Of a stretch of DNA of 54,202 nt, positions 17,727-26,596 are shown in pieces. How positions within the stretch are numbered: the first letter of the stretch is position 1; every line of letters begins with the position of its first letter. The position numbers and the translations under genes were made by a program. The DNA is taken from NCBI RefSeq assembly GCF_000621145.1, contig NZ_JHZB01000027.1, positions 1 through 54,202 of the forward strand, written 5' to 3'. Source of the DNA: Desulfobulbus elongatus DSM 2908. GTDB lineage: Bacteria > Desulfobacterota > Desulfobulbia > Desulfobulbales > Desulfobulbaceae. The notes beneath the pieces were generated by a model. It saw only the letters and a program-made list of their open reading frames with translations, searched no databases and had not been told where the DNA came from.

Positions 17727-18057
17727 AGCGCTCCTCGCGACGGAAGAATGAAGACCGGCCCCCATGTCACTAGCTGCGCCCCTGTCTCTCAAGGCGCGCC
17801 GACCAAGGGCTTGCCGAACCGGCGCCACCATGGCGAAGGAGGCGTGGCCGCGCGGGTTTTGGGCCGGACATCCTGCCGGCAGGCCCTGCGCTCCGCCCAC
17901 TTCCGGTTCGGTCCCGTTTATTGACTACACCAGAGAAAACAGTTGCCGTCAATCAAATTGAACCCTCGAAAAATGGCCGGCTACAGCGAAAAACAGATCC
18001 CGGACTCGAACGCGGCAACCGGGAAGGACGGCAGGCTGCCCTAGTCCCCCGGCGGTC
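17727..18057. other. Intergenic stretch without a recognised gene
   Basis: No supported gene is seen. On the minus strand TTGACG is followed 17 bases later by a poor -10 (TGTAGT) around 17927-17955, a weak promoter candidate for the ferredoxin gene. Confidence 0.4.
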
Positions 18058-18624
18058 TCAGCCGTTGCGGACCAGCTCCGCCGCGACCTGGCGGACACGC
18101 TCGAAATGGCCCGGCTGCCGCTGCACATCGTTCACCCCGCGCAGATCGCCGAAGACCAGCGGTTCCAGGGTGCGGAAACCGAGGAAGCGGAACATGCGGT
18201 TGACGTAGTCGAAATAGGGGGCAAACCTCGCGACATCGGGCTGTCCCTGAGTATAGAGCATGAGCATCCGCTGCCCGCTCAGCCAGGAGGAGTAATCGGG
18301 CTTGAGCACCGGCATCAGCCGATCGGTGAACAGCTTGGCCTGGGCGGTCATCTGCCACATGTACACCGGCGAGGCCAGCACCACCACATCGGCCGCGAAC
18401 ACGTCCGCCAGAATGGGCTGCATGTCGTCCCTGACCGCGCATTGTTTTTCCCTGCCGGGCTGGCGGCAGCTGTAGCAGGCCTGGCATCCCTGCAACCGCA
18501 GAGTGTTGAGCCGATACCTGCTGGTGGTTGCGCCGAGGCGTTCGGCCTCTTCGAGGAAGGCGTTGAGCAGTTGGCTCGAGTTGCCCTGCGGGCGAGGGCT
18601 GGCGTACAGACCAAGTATGTTCAT
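18058..18624 (-). CDS. NAD(P)H-dependent FMN reductase / iron-sulfur flavoprotein-like protein
   Basis: The 188-residue protein opens with the flavodoxin-like loop YASPRPQGNSSQLL. It has VVVLASPVYMWQMTAQAKLFTDR, typical of the FMN reductase superfamily. A cysteine-bearing segment CQACYSCRQ followed by a Cys before VRDDM resembles the site seen in iron-sulfur flavoproteins, so a cluster is possible. ATG 18624 is chosen because the fold begins there; the longer frame to 18936 is low complexity. Confidence 0.87.
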   Translation of the reverse strand: MNILGLYASPRPQGNSSQLLNAFLEEAERLGATTSRYRLNTLRLQGCQACYSCRQPGREKQCAVRDDMQPILADVFAADVVVLASPVYMWQMTAQAKLFTDRLMPVLKPDYSSWLSGQRMLMLYTQGQPDVARFAPYFDYVNRMFRFLGFRTLEPLVFGDLRGVNDVQRQPGHFERVRQVAAELVRNG

Positions 18625-19239
18625 AAGGATCACCCCGGTGAAAAAAGAAAAGGACGCTGCCATGAAAAAACGCCGATACCGGGAATTCCACGGCATGATC
18701 GTCGAGTGCGCGGGCGGTCGCGCCCCGGCTCGGCAGGCGCCGGTTTCGCGCGGCGGACCCGGCCGGACGCGACACGGGTCTTCATCCTGCCAAAGTTTTC
18801 CGCCATCCACAAGTGTTTCCGCCCAGGTCGGTTCGCGGCGCATGATGCCGATGGTTTCTGGTCGTATTGGCGCGGGCGGCAGCACCTCACCGGGAGGAGC
18901 CTCCGGCCCGGGTGATCGCCCGCACCGGCTCGGCAATCCAAAACAAAACCGGCCTTATCCCTCGCGCCAAGCAAGAGACAGGGCCCGATTTCAGGAAAAA
19001 TGCACCAAGGATCTTGCCAGGCGCTGTATCCGTTGTATTACTTGCAGGAAACGGGGCAGCGAACCGGGATCGTGCCGCCCTGAAACGGTCACCGCCGGAC
19101 GACCGGACCGCTCCCAGAGACAACACCGCCTTCAACCAATGCGCCCCATCCGTGACCGCCCGGAAAACGGCGGCACCCCGACGACACTCCCTTTTCCTTG
19201 CACCTCCCCCTGCTGCAGATCGAACCCGAGCGCGACCCG
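18625..19239. other. Intergenic stretch without a recognised gene
   Basis: About 600 bases between divergent genes with no convincing coding frame. TTGCCA (19014-19019) and TATTAC (19036-19041), 16 bases apart, form a possible promoter for the MFS gene, but it would leave a leader of about 190 bases. Nothing else stands out. Confidence 0.4.
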
Positions 19240-20490
19240 ATGCTTCCTTCCGTTTTTCGCCACGGCGCCTTCACGACGCTGTGGCTCGGCCGAATCCTGA
19301 CCAACATCGCCACCCTCATCCAGAGCGTGGCCATCGGTTGGCTGGTGTACACCCTGGCGCGCCAGACCCATAACGAACAGTACAGCATGTTTCTGGTCGG
19401 CATGGTCGGGCTGGCGCAGTTCGCCCCGATGTTCCTGCTCGCCCTCCTGGCCGGAGAGACGGCGGACCGCTACGACAAGCGCGTGATTCTTCTCTGTTGC
19501 GGCCTGTTGCAGTCCGCCTGCGCGGCGGGATTTTCGTTCCTGGCCATGCAACCCGCCGTTTCCCTGGGACTGCTCTTCGTCGTTGCCGGCTTTTTCGGCG
19601 TCGCCCGCGCCTTTGGCTCGCCCGCCCTCTTTTCGGTGCTGCCGGCCCTGGTCCCCAGAGACGAACTTCCCCGGGCCATTGCCTTCAACACCCTCAGCGT
19701 GCAGGTCGGCATGATTGCCGGCCCCTGGGCGGGCGGCATCCTCTGTGCCCTGTCGCCGGTGCTTGCGACCGCCACGTCGTGCCTCATTTATCTGATGGCC
19801 GCCCTGGCCTGGGGGGTGCTGTTGCGGCTGCCCGTCAAGGCCAGGTCCGCGCCCTCTGCCGGCATGTCGCGCCTGACCATGATCCGGGAGGGCCTGCGGC
19901 ATTTATGGGGCAGCAAGGTCGTTCTCGGTGCCATCTCGCTCGATCTGTTCGCCGTCCTTCTGGGCGGCGTGACCGCCCTGCTCCCCGCCTATGCGAAGGA
20001 CGTGCTCCACATCGGCCCGGAGGGCTTCGGCAATCTGCGGTCCGCCTTTGCCGTGGGCGCCGGCGCGACGACCCTCGCCCTCGCCCTCCGGCCGCTCAAC
20101 CGGAACGCCGGCAGATGGATGCTCGGCAGCGTGGCGCTGTACGGCATCGCCACCCTGTTGTTCGCCCTGTCACGCCAGACCGGCTGGTCGATGCTCGCCC
20201 TGGCCGTCGCCGGTTGCGCCGATTCGGTGTCCGTCTTCATGCGGCAGAACCTGGTGCAACTCCTGACTCCCGACGCCATGCGCGGGCGGGTGGCGTCGGT
20301 CTCCGGGCTGTTCGTCAGCGCCTCGAACGAACTGGGCGAATTCGAAAGCGGGGTGGCGGCCCGCCTCCTGGGCGTCATCGGTGCCGCCGTTTTCGGCGGC
20401 CTCGGTTCGGTCATGGTCACGGCCCTATGGGCCAAGATATTTCCGGCGCTGCGCACCACCGACCGCCTGACGCCGGCTGCCCGCGAATGA
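19240..20490 (+). CDS. MFS transporter, EntS-like exporter family
   Basis: The 416-residue protein has about 12 hydrophobic segments and the MFS_3 pattern seen in EntS-type exporters: an N-terminus with FTTLWLGRILTNIATLIQSVAIGWL, the loop GETADRYDKR after helix 2, and the GRVASVSGLFVSASNELGEFESG segment in the C-terminal half. The substrate is unknown. ATG 19240 is chosen because family members start there; the frame extends 14 codons upstream. Confidence 0.88.
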   Translation: MLPSVFRHGAFTTLWLGRILTNIATLIQSVAIGWLVYTLARQTHNEQYSMFLVGMVGLAQFAPMFLLALLAGETADRYDKRVILLCCGLLQSACAAGFSFLAMQPAVSLGLLFVVAGFFGVARAFGSPALFSVLPALVPRDELPRAIAFNTLSVQVGMIAGPWAGGILCALSPVLATATSCLIYLMAALAWGVLLRLPVKARSAPSAGMSRLTMIREGLRHLWGSKVVLGAISLDLFAVLLGGVTALLPAYAKDVLHIGPEGFGNLRSAFAVGAGATTLALALRPLNRNAGRWMLGSVALYGIATLLFALSRQTGWSMLALAVAGCADSVSVFMRQNLVQLLTPDAMRGRVASVSGLFVSASNELGEFESGVAARLLGVIGAAVFGGLGSVMVTALWAKIFPALRTTDRLTPAARE

Positions 20491-20583
20491 TGGCGCCGGC
20501 ATGACACCGCACGGGAACGATTGCCCGTCCGCATTGGTGTCTTTCTTTGGTCCGGCCCGCACCGGCCCCCTGTTCCCTGGATA

Positions 20584-20614
20584 AAAAATACCCACCGGCC
20601 AACCCGACCGGTGG
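20584..20614 (-). terminator. Minus-strand intrinsic terminator with no obvious gene upstream
   Basis: CCACCGG (20592-20598) pairs with CCGGTGG (20608-20614). Read on the minus strand it is followed by GTATTTTTTAT. There is no credible minus-strand coding gene to its right before 34 kb, so it may end a small RNA or antisense transcript. On the plus strand there is no T-tract, so it is a poor terminator for the MFS gene. Confidence 0.55.
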
Positions 20615-20829
20615 ATGCCGCCGCCCCGTGGTGTATAAAAAGTATCCACAAGCACGGCCGTAACCAGGGAATTGGATGCCCCATGTCTCTTTCCCAGTTC
20701 TCATCCATGCAGCCTCACGCCGTGGTTGCCGCCACCGGTCTGCGCGGTGGACGACCTGAAATCCAATCGACTGTTTTCAATAACCATTTGATTCGACTCA
20801 ACTCCATCGGCGGACACCGTCTCTGCATT

Positions 20830-20845
20830 TGGCACGGCAAATGCA
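20830..20845 (+). promoter_or_regulatory. Sigma-54 promoter upstream of the secreted-protein pair
   Basis: TGGCACG and ATGCA place GG and GC exactly 10 bases apart. The first nine bases (TTGGCACGG / CTGGCACGG) nearly match the zraP-like promoter. The next gene begins at 20959. A MFS gene end and a minus-strand hairpin lie upstream. The 20490-20829 stretch has no recognised gene. Confidence 0.75.
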
Positions 20846-20958
20846 AAAGAACAGGCAGGCACGCGGCACCGCCGCCCTTCCCTCTTCCCCCCTTGGGGGA
20901 TGAGGCGGGAAGGAGGATTCATCAACGATACGTCCTGTCATGACAGGAGGGCAAACAC

Positions 20959-21366
20959 ATGGTAAAAAAATTGGTCACAGGCCTGCTTGCCGCCATTCTG
21001 ATGGTGCCATTGGTACCGACAACCGGGTTGAGTTGGCATGGCGGCCCGCCGCCCCCTCATTACCGTTCTCATGGGCATTCCAGACACCACGGCGGCGATG
21101 CCGTGCTCTGGGGCTTGGGCGGCCTTCTCCTGGGTTCGGCCATCGTGGCCACCGCCATGCAGCCGTCGCCACCGCCCCGGCAGGTGGTCTATGTCGAACC
21201 ACCACCACCTCCGGTCACCTATGCCTATCGTCCCCCGGTCAGTTCGGGAATGTGCCGGTGGGAGCGATATGTGCTGGACGGATACGGCAGAACGGTGTTT
21301 GATCGGTACGGCCAACCGGTCAAGGAATACACGAGCGGCCCCTGTGATTATCCGCCCGCCTGGTAA
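20959..21366 (+). CDS. Secreted His/Pro-rich protein of unknown function
   Basis: The 135-residue protein has a clear signal peptide (KKLVTGLLAAILMVPLVP). It continues with a Gly/Pro/His-rich stretch (HYRSHGHSRHHGG), one hydrophobic segment with small residues (LWGLGGLLLGSAIVATAM), a Pro/Tyr-rich run and a C-terminal part with YVLDGYGRTVFDRYGQPV. I do not recognise a named family; similar proteins occur beside glycine-zipper lipoproteins. ATG 20959 follows AGGAGGGC. It is probably co-transcribed with the next gene from the sigma-54 promoter at 20830. Confidence 0.78.
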   Translation: MVKKLVTGLLAAILMVPLVPTTGLSWHGGPPPPHYRSHGHSRHHGGDAVLWGLGGLLLGSAIVATAMQPSPPPRQVVYVEPPPPPVTYAYRPPVSSGMCRWERYVLDGYGRTVFDRYGQPVKEYTSGPCDYPPAW

Positions 21367-21414
21367 TCCGGGTGCGCGGTCAGAGAAAGATGCATTGAAC
21401 CAAGGAAACAGATC

Positions 21415-21861
21415 ATGAAACAATTGCGTGTCGTTTTTGCCCTGCTCGCCCTGCTCGCCCTCTCCTCCTGTGCCACCAGAGGCCAGACCGGAGCGCTCGG
21501 TGGCGCGGCCGGCGGCGCCCTCATCGGTCAGGCGATCGGCCACAGTACCGGCGCCACCCTGATCGGGGCGGCGGTGGGCGCTGGCCTGGGATACATCATC
21601 GGCAACGAGATGGACAAGTATGATCGCGACCGGTTGAGCAACGTCTACGAAAGCGGTCCGTCGAACCGGCGGTCGTCCTGGGTCAATCCCGACAGCGGCA
21701 ACCGGTATTCGGTGACCCCGCAACCGGCCTACCAGAGTTCCGGCACCCAGCAGGTCTGCCGGCGGGCCGAGATCAACGCGGTGATCGACGGCAAATCGCA
21801 GCGCACCTACAGCACGGCCTGCCGGAATTCCTACGGCGAGTGGGAACTGCAAGGCTCCTGA
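21415..21861 (+). CDS. Glycine-zipper outer-membrane lipoprotein (17-kDa antigen-like)
   Basis: The 148-residue precursor has a lipoprotein signal with lipobox LSSC (Cys about residue 19). A glycine-zipper stretch (GALGGAAGGALIGQAIG and GAAVGAGLGYIIGNEMD) follows, then YDRDRLSNVYESG and a C-terminal domain with RTYSTACRNSYGEWEL. This matches the surface antigen/SlyB-like 2TM glycine-zipper group. It lies 48 bases after the secreted-protein gene with an AAGGAAA ribosome-binding site. Confidence 0.87.
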   Translation: MKQLRVVFALLALLALSSCATRGQTGALGGAAGGALIGQAIGHSTGATLIGAAVGAGLGYIIGNEMDKYDRDRLSNVYESGPSNRRSSWVNPDSGNRYSVTPQPAYQSSGTQQVCRRAEINAVIDGKSQRTYSTACRNSYGEWELQGS

Positions 21862-22191
21862 TACCCGCTTTTTTCCGGGCCGAGGCAAGCCGGACGCCGA
21901 TTGCGGCGGCTGCCCCGGCCCGGTTTTCGTTCTTCCCACCCCGTCGACGGGGCCCTCTCTTGTTTTCCTCCGCTTGCCCCCCTGTTTTCCCCTTGCAACA
22001 GCATCGATGCACTCCGGTGCCTTTTTGTCGCCTGCCACCACAACAAGGCGCTACACGGCTCGACAATTTTGTCCTCACCCTCTTCACTTTGGTCGCCCCT
22101 CTCGACAAAATCATGCCGCACTTGCCATCTCCCTCCCGGCACCAGATCATCAACCTGTTGATATAGAATAAAAAATCAAAAAATTTCCATC
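21862..22191. other. nifE upstream region
   Basis: No gene is supported. The region holds an inverted repeat CTGTT-N10-AACAG (21982-22001; TGT-N12-ACA), a second imperfect candidate TGT-N11-ACA beginning at 22026, and GACAA-TT-TTGTC at 22062-22073. None matches the exact NifA spacing TGT-N10-ACA, but they are the nearest candidates upstream of the nifE promoter. Confidence 0.4.
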
Positions 22192-22207
22192 TGGCACGCA
22201 TCTTGAC
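22192..22207 (+). promoter_or_regulatory. Sigma-54-like promoter of the nifENB operon
   Basis: TGGCAC-N5-TTGAC matches a sigma-54 -24/-12 element except that the invariant -12 GC is GA. The spacing is normal and nifE starts 43 bases further on. The mismatch may make the promoter weak or dependent on activator. Confidence 0.6.
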
Positions 22208-22249
22208 CTAGGGAGGGTAACCTTACCATCATCCCAAGGGGGCGTCCTC

Positions 22250-23608
22250 ATGGAAGCTGTTGCATTAAAGGAACGGGAAAACCAGATTCACGTCAAAGGC
22301 GAGGCGCCCTTTGACATCGTGTGCAACAAAGACAGCCTGGCCGGCGCGGTCAGTCAGCGGGCCTGCGTGTTCTGCGGTTCGCGGGTGGTGCTCTATCCGA
22401 TTGCCGACGCCCTGCACCTGGTGCACGGCCCCATCGGCTGCGCGGTCTACACCTGGGATATCCGCGGCGCCCTGTCCTCGGGGCCGGAACTGCACCGGCT
22501 TTCCTTTTCCACCGATTTGCAGGAGCGCGACGTCATCTTCGGCGGCGAAAAGAAGCTGGCCGCCGCCCTGCGCGAGCTGATCGCCCGCCACCAGCCGAAA
22601 GCGGCCTTTGTCTACTCGACCTGCATCGTCGGCATCATCGGCGACGACCTGGAAGCGATCTGCAAGTCGGTCGAGGGTGAATGCGGCATTCCGGTGATCC
22701 CGGTCAAATCGGAAGGATTCAAGGGCAACAAGCGGGCCGGCTACCAGGCCGCCTGCGACGCCCTGTTCCGCCTGATCGGCACCGGCGACACCAGCGGCAT
22801 CTCCAACTATTCCCTCAACATCCTGGGTGATTTCAATCTCGCCGGCGAGATCTGGATGATCCGCGACTACTACGAGCGCATGGGCATCCAGGTGGTGGCC
22901 AACATCACCGGTGACGGCCGGGTGGCCGACATCCGGCGCGCCCACGGCGCAGCGCTGAACGTGGTGCAGTGCTCGGGCTCGACCATGCACCTGGCCAACA
23001 TGATGGAGGAAAAATACGGTATCCCCTCGATCCGCGTCTCCTACTTCGGCATCGAGGACATGGCCGAGGCCCTCTACGACATCGCCCGCTTCTTCAAGGA
23101 CCCGGAAATGCTGGAGCGGACGAAGAAGATCGTCGAGGAGGAGGTCAAGAAGCTGGCCACGGCCCTGGAGCCCTACCGCAAGGCCCTGGCCGGCAAAAAG
23201 GCGGCGATCTACGTCGGCGGCTCGTTCAAGGCCTTTTCCCTGGTCAAGGCGTTCCGCCTCATCGACATGCAGGTGGTGATGGTCGGCTCCCAGACCGGGA
23301 CCAAGGAAGACTACCTCGAACTGGAGGCGATCACCGACCCCGGCACCATCATCGTCGACGACTCCAACCCGCTGGAACTGACCACCTTCCTTAAAGAGAA
23401 AGAAGTGGACGTGTTCGTCGGCGGCGTCAAGGAACGACCCATCGCCTACAAGCTGGGCATCGGTTTCTGCGACCACAACCACGAACGCAAGGAAGCGCTG
23501 GCCGGCTTCGAGGGCATGCTCAATTTCGCCCAGGAGGTCTACTCCTCGGTGATGAGCCCGGTCTGGCGGTTCGTCCCGCGCCGGAAAAGCGCGGCATCGC
23601 CCCGTTAA
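22250..23608 (+). CDS. nifE: Nitrogenase FeMo-cofactor scaffold protein NifE
   Basis: NifE pairs with NifN as the scaffold on which the NifB product is completed to FeMo-cofactor. The 452-residue protein resembles NifD: cysteines at 39 and 42 (ACVFCGSR), HGPIGCAVYTWDIRG with Cys64, FSTDLQERDVIFGGEKKL, TCIVGIIGDDLEA and VVQCSGSTMHLANMMEEKYG, where the NifD cofactor Cys is conserved as in other NifE. ATG 22250 follows an AAGGGGG ribosome-binding site. It is first in an operon with nifN and nifB. Confidence 0.95.
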   Translation: MEAVALKERENQIHVKGEAPFDIVCNKDSLAGAVSQRACVFCGSRVVLYPIADALHLVHGPIGCAVYTWDIRGALSSGPELHRLSFSTDLQERDVIFGGEKKLAAALRELIARHQPKAAFVYSTCIVGIIGDDLEAICKSVEGECGIPVIPVKSEGFKGNKRAGYQAACDALFRLIGTGDTSGISNYSLNILGDFNLAGEIWMIRDYYERMGIQVVANITGDGRVADIRRAHGAALNVVQCSGSTMHLANMMEEKYGIPSIRVSYFGIEDMAEALYDIARFFKDPEMLERTKKIVEEEVKKLATALEPYRKALAGKKAAIYVGGSFKAFSLVKAFRLIDMQVVMVGSQTGTKEDYLELEAITDPGTIIVDDSNPLELTTFLKEKEVDVFVGGVKERPIAYKLGIGFCDHNHERKEALAGFEGMLNFAQEVYSSVMSPVWRFVPRRKSAASPR

Positions 23609-23638
23609 CGCCGGCCCTTGCCGCATAAGGAGACGACC

Positions 23639-25021
23639 ATGAGCAAGAATCCTCCCACATTCGCCAAACCGAAAAGGCCCAACTCCATCGCCACCACCAA
23701 CGCCTGCAAGCTGTGCAAGCCGCTGGGCGCCTGCCTGGCCTTCAAGGGCATCGAAGGCGCGGTGCCCTACCTGCACGGTTCGCAGGGCTGCGCCACCTAC
23801 ATGCGGCGCTACATCATCAGCCACTACAACGAACCCATCGACATCGCCTCCTCCTCGCTCTCTGAGAAGCACGCGGTCTACGGCGGCGGCCCCAACCTCA
23901 AGCTCGGCCTGACCAACGTGGCCGCCAAATACCGGCCGGCGCTGATCGGCATCGCCACCACCTGCCTGACCGAGACCATCGGCGACGACGTGGCCATGTA
24001 CCTGCGCCAGTACGCCGAGGACACCAAGGGCTCGGTGGGACTGCCGACCTTTGTCAACGTCTCCACCCCCAGCTACTCGGGCACCCACATGGAAGGCTTC
24101 CACGCCGCCGTCCGCGAGGTGGTGGCCCAGTTGAGCGAGGGTGGGCCGCGCGGCGAAACCGTCAACCTCCTGCCCGGCTTCGTCAGCTCGGCCGACTTTC
24201 GCCTGCTCCACGAGATCCTGGCCGACTTCGGCCTGGGCTACACCCTCCTGCCCGATCTCTCCGAGACCATGGACGGCCCGGCCCTGCTCGAATACGAGAA
24301 AATCCAGCAGGGCGGCACGCCGCTGGCGAACATCAGGGCCATGGGCCGCGCCAGGGCGACCGTCGAGTTCGGGCCGACCCTGGATTCGATCACCGGCGGC
24401 GACGTGCTCAAGGAGAAATTCGGCATCCCGCGCCACCGCATCGGCATGCCCATCGGCATCCGCGAGACCGATGTGTTCTTCCGTCTGCTGGAGGACCTGA
24501 GCGGCCGGCCGACACCCGAGAAATACGCCAAGCAGCGCGGCCGCTTGGTCGATGCCTATGTCGACGGCCACAAGTACGTGTTCGGCAAGCGGGCCATCGT
24601 CTACGGCGAGGAGGACCTGATCGTGGGCCTGTGCTCCTTCCTCACCGAGATCGGCGTTACGCCTGTGCTCTGCGCCACCGGCGGCACCTCGGGCAGGCTG
24701 AAGGAGGCCGTCGCCGCCGTCACCGGCGACACCCTGGCCGAACAGCCGCAGGTCTTCGAAGGCATGGACTTTTTCGAGATCAACGAGATCGCCGAAACCC
24801 TGGCGCCGGACCTGGTGGTCGGCCATTCCAAGGGCTATCCCCTGGCCCGGAAGCTGCACATTCCGCTCATCCGGGTCGGTTTCCCCATCCACGACCGGGT
24901 CGGCGGCCAGCGCATCCTCCATCTCGGCTATGCCGGCGCCCAGCAGTTGTTCGATACCGTAACCAACGCCATGATCGAGAAGAAACAGGACGATTCCCCG
25001 GTCGGCTATTTCTATATGTGA
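23639..25021 (+). CDS. nifN: Nitrogenase FeMo-cofactor scaffold protein NifN
   Basis: The 460-residue protein has NifK-like order: NACKLCKPLGACLAFKGIEG, LHGSQGCATYMRRYI, SSSSLSEKHAVYGGG and TTCLTETIGDDV, then TPSYSGTHMEGFHAAV. The C-terminal half has GHSKGYPLARKLHIPLIRVGFPIHDR. The start is ATG 23639 after AAGGAGA; the frame can be extended eight codons. The gene lies 30 bases after nifE and 29 before nifB. Confidence 0.94.
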   Translation: MSKNPPTFAKPKRPNSIATTNACKLCKPLGACLAFKGIEGAVPYLHGSQGCATYMRRYIISHYNEPIDIASSSLSEKHAVYGGGPNLKLGLTNVAAKYRPALIGIATTCLTETIGDDVAMYLRQYAEDTKGSVGLPTFVNVSTPSYSGTHMEGFHAAVREVVAQLSEGGPRGETVNLLPGFVSSADFRLLHEILADFGLGYTLLPDLSETMDGPALLEYEKIQQGGTPLANIRAMGRARATVEFGPTLDSITGGDVLKEKFGIPRHRIGMPIGIRETDVFFRLLEDLSGRPTPEKYAKQRGRLVDAYVDGHKYVFGKRAIVYGEEDLIVGLCSFLTEIGVTPVLCATGGTSGRLKEAVAAVTGDTLAEQPQVFEGMDFFEINEIAETLAPDLVVGHSKGYPLARKLHIPLIRVGFPIHDRVGGQRILHLGYAGAQQLFDTVTNAMIEKKQDDSPVGYFYM

Positions 25022-25050
25022 ACCCTTCGCATTTGGCAAAGGAGCCTGTC

Positions 25051-26328
25051 ATGCCGCACGCAAAAGATTTCACCCGCCATCCCTGCTTCAACGTCAACGC
25101 CAAGGGCCAGTACGGCCGGGTGCACCTGCCGGTGGCGCCGAAGTGCAACATCCAGTGCAACTACTGCAACCGCAAGTTCGACTGCGTCAACGAGTCGCGG
25201 CCCGGCGTCACCTCGACCCTGCTCAGCCCCGAGCAGGCGCGGGTCTATGTAGACAAGGTGCTGGAGAAGGAACCGCGCATCTCGGTGGTCGGCATCGCCG
25301 GTCCGGGCGACCCCTTCGCCAATCCGGAGGAAACCCTGGAGACCATGCGGCTCATCCGCAGGCACCATCCGGAGATGATCCTCTGCCTCTCCACCAACGG
25401 CATGAATCTGGCGCCGCACGTGCCGGAGCTGGCCGAGATCGGCGTCTCCCACGTGACCATCACCATCAACGCCATCGACCCGGAGATCACCCAACACATC
25501 TACGCTTGGGTGCGCGACGGCAAGGTGCTCTATCGTGGCCGCCAGGGGGCGGAACTGCTGCTCGCCCGGCAGTTGCAGGCCATCGAGCTGCTCAAGCGAC
25601 ACCACATCACCGTCAAGGTCAACACCATCGTCATTCCGGGCATCAACGATCACCACGTGCCGGTGCTGGCGGCGAAGATGAAGGAACTGGGCGTGGACCT
25701 GCTCAACTGCATGGCCATGTTTCCCAACGCGGACACCGCCTTCGAGCACATCACCGAGCCGAACAAGGAGATGATGGAGCGCATCCGCAACGAGGCCGAG
25801 CGCTTCCTGCCGCAGATGCGCCACTGCACCCGCTGCCGGGCCGATGCGGTCGGCCTGCTCGACCATGACCGCACCGGCGAGATGCGCGGTTGCCTGTCCG
25901 CCTGCGCCCAGTTGCCCAAACCGGAAGAAGTGGCCCGCCCCTATGTCGCGGTGGCGACCCTGGAGGGCGTGCTGGTCAACCAGCATCTGGGCGAGGCCAG
26001 CCGCTTCCAGATCTGGGGCGAGGACGGCCAGGGCGGGTACCGCCACATCGAGGACCGGCCAGCTCCGCCCTCCGGCGGCGGCCACCAGCGCTGGCTGAAC
26101 ATCAGCCGCATTCTGGCCGACTGCCGGGCCATCCTGGTCAACGATCTGGGCGATTCGCCCAAGGAGATCCTCAGGAAGCGGGGTATCCAACCGATTGCCA
26201 TGGTCGGATTCATCGAACGCGGCCTGGAAGCGGTGTACACCGGTAAGGGCCTTGCCGGCCTCCAGGGCCGGATGCGCAAATGCACCTCAAAAGGCGCCTG
26301 TGCCGGTGGCGGGAACGGCTGCGGCTGA
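25051..26328 (+). CDS. nifB: NifB, radical SAM FeMo-cofactor precursor synthase with NifX-like domain
   Basis: NifB fuses [4Fe-4S] units and inserts the central carbide to make the precursor of FeMo-cofactor. The 425-residue protein carries the radical SAM motif C32-x3-C36-x2-C39 (KCNIQCNYCN), the GPGDPFANPEET segment and LSTNGMNL. A C-terminal NifX/NafY-like domain spans about 305-400 and a Cys-rich tail ends the protein. ATG 25051 follows AAAGGAG. A NifB-like protein without the cysteines is encoded at 39532. Confidence 0.97.
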   Translation: MPHAKDFTRHPCFNVNAKGQYGRVHLPVAPKCNIQCNYCNRKFDCVNESRPGVTSTLLSPEQARVYVDKVLEKEPRISVVGIAGPGDPFANPEETLETMRLIRRHHPEMILCLSTNGMNLAPHVPELAEIGVSHVTITINAIDPEITQHIYAWVRDGKVLYRGRQGAELLLARQLQAIELLKRHHITVKVNTIVIPGINDHHVPVLAAKMKELGVDLLNCMAMFPNADTAFEHITEPNKEMMERIRNEAERFLPQMRHCTRCRADAVGLLDHDRTGEMRGCLSACAQLPKPEEVARPYVAVATLEGVLVNQHLGEASRFQIWGEDGQGGYRHIEDRPAPPSGGGHQRWLNISRILADCRAILVNDLGDSPKEILRKRGIQPIAMVGFIERGLEAVYTGKGLAGLQGRMRKCTSKGACAGGGNGCG

Positions 26329-26596
26329 ACGCCCCCCTCGTCAGCCGCAGTTCCCGCCGCCTGCGGCCAGGGTCCGGGCAGCACATCCCGGCCCCGGCCG
26401 ACCGGCACACCCCATTTTTTTCTTGCGCTCCGCTCGGTTTGGCGTATGTGTCATGGGTGGCCGGAGGGAGAAATCGTCCCCCGCACGCATCCACAATGAC
26501 GGACGGGCAACGCCGAGCCGGACGGAACATCGCTCCGTTGCCGCCGCAAGGCGCGCCCGCCCGCGCCAGCGCCCCTCAACCGGAGGATAACGATCC

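Noticed and set aside
20701-20925. A 74-residue minus-strand protein beside the orphan terminator
   Set aside because: No ribosome-binding site, no family features, and it overlaps the sigma-54 promoter for the plus-strand genes.
22265-25039. A 924-residue open frame on the minus strand opposite nifE and nifN
   Set aside because: It is a shadow of GC-rich coding DNA; composition is low complexity, and nifE and nifN are certain on the plus strand.
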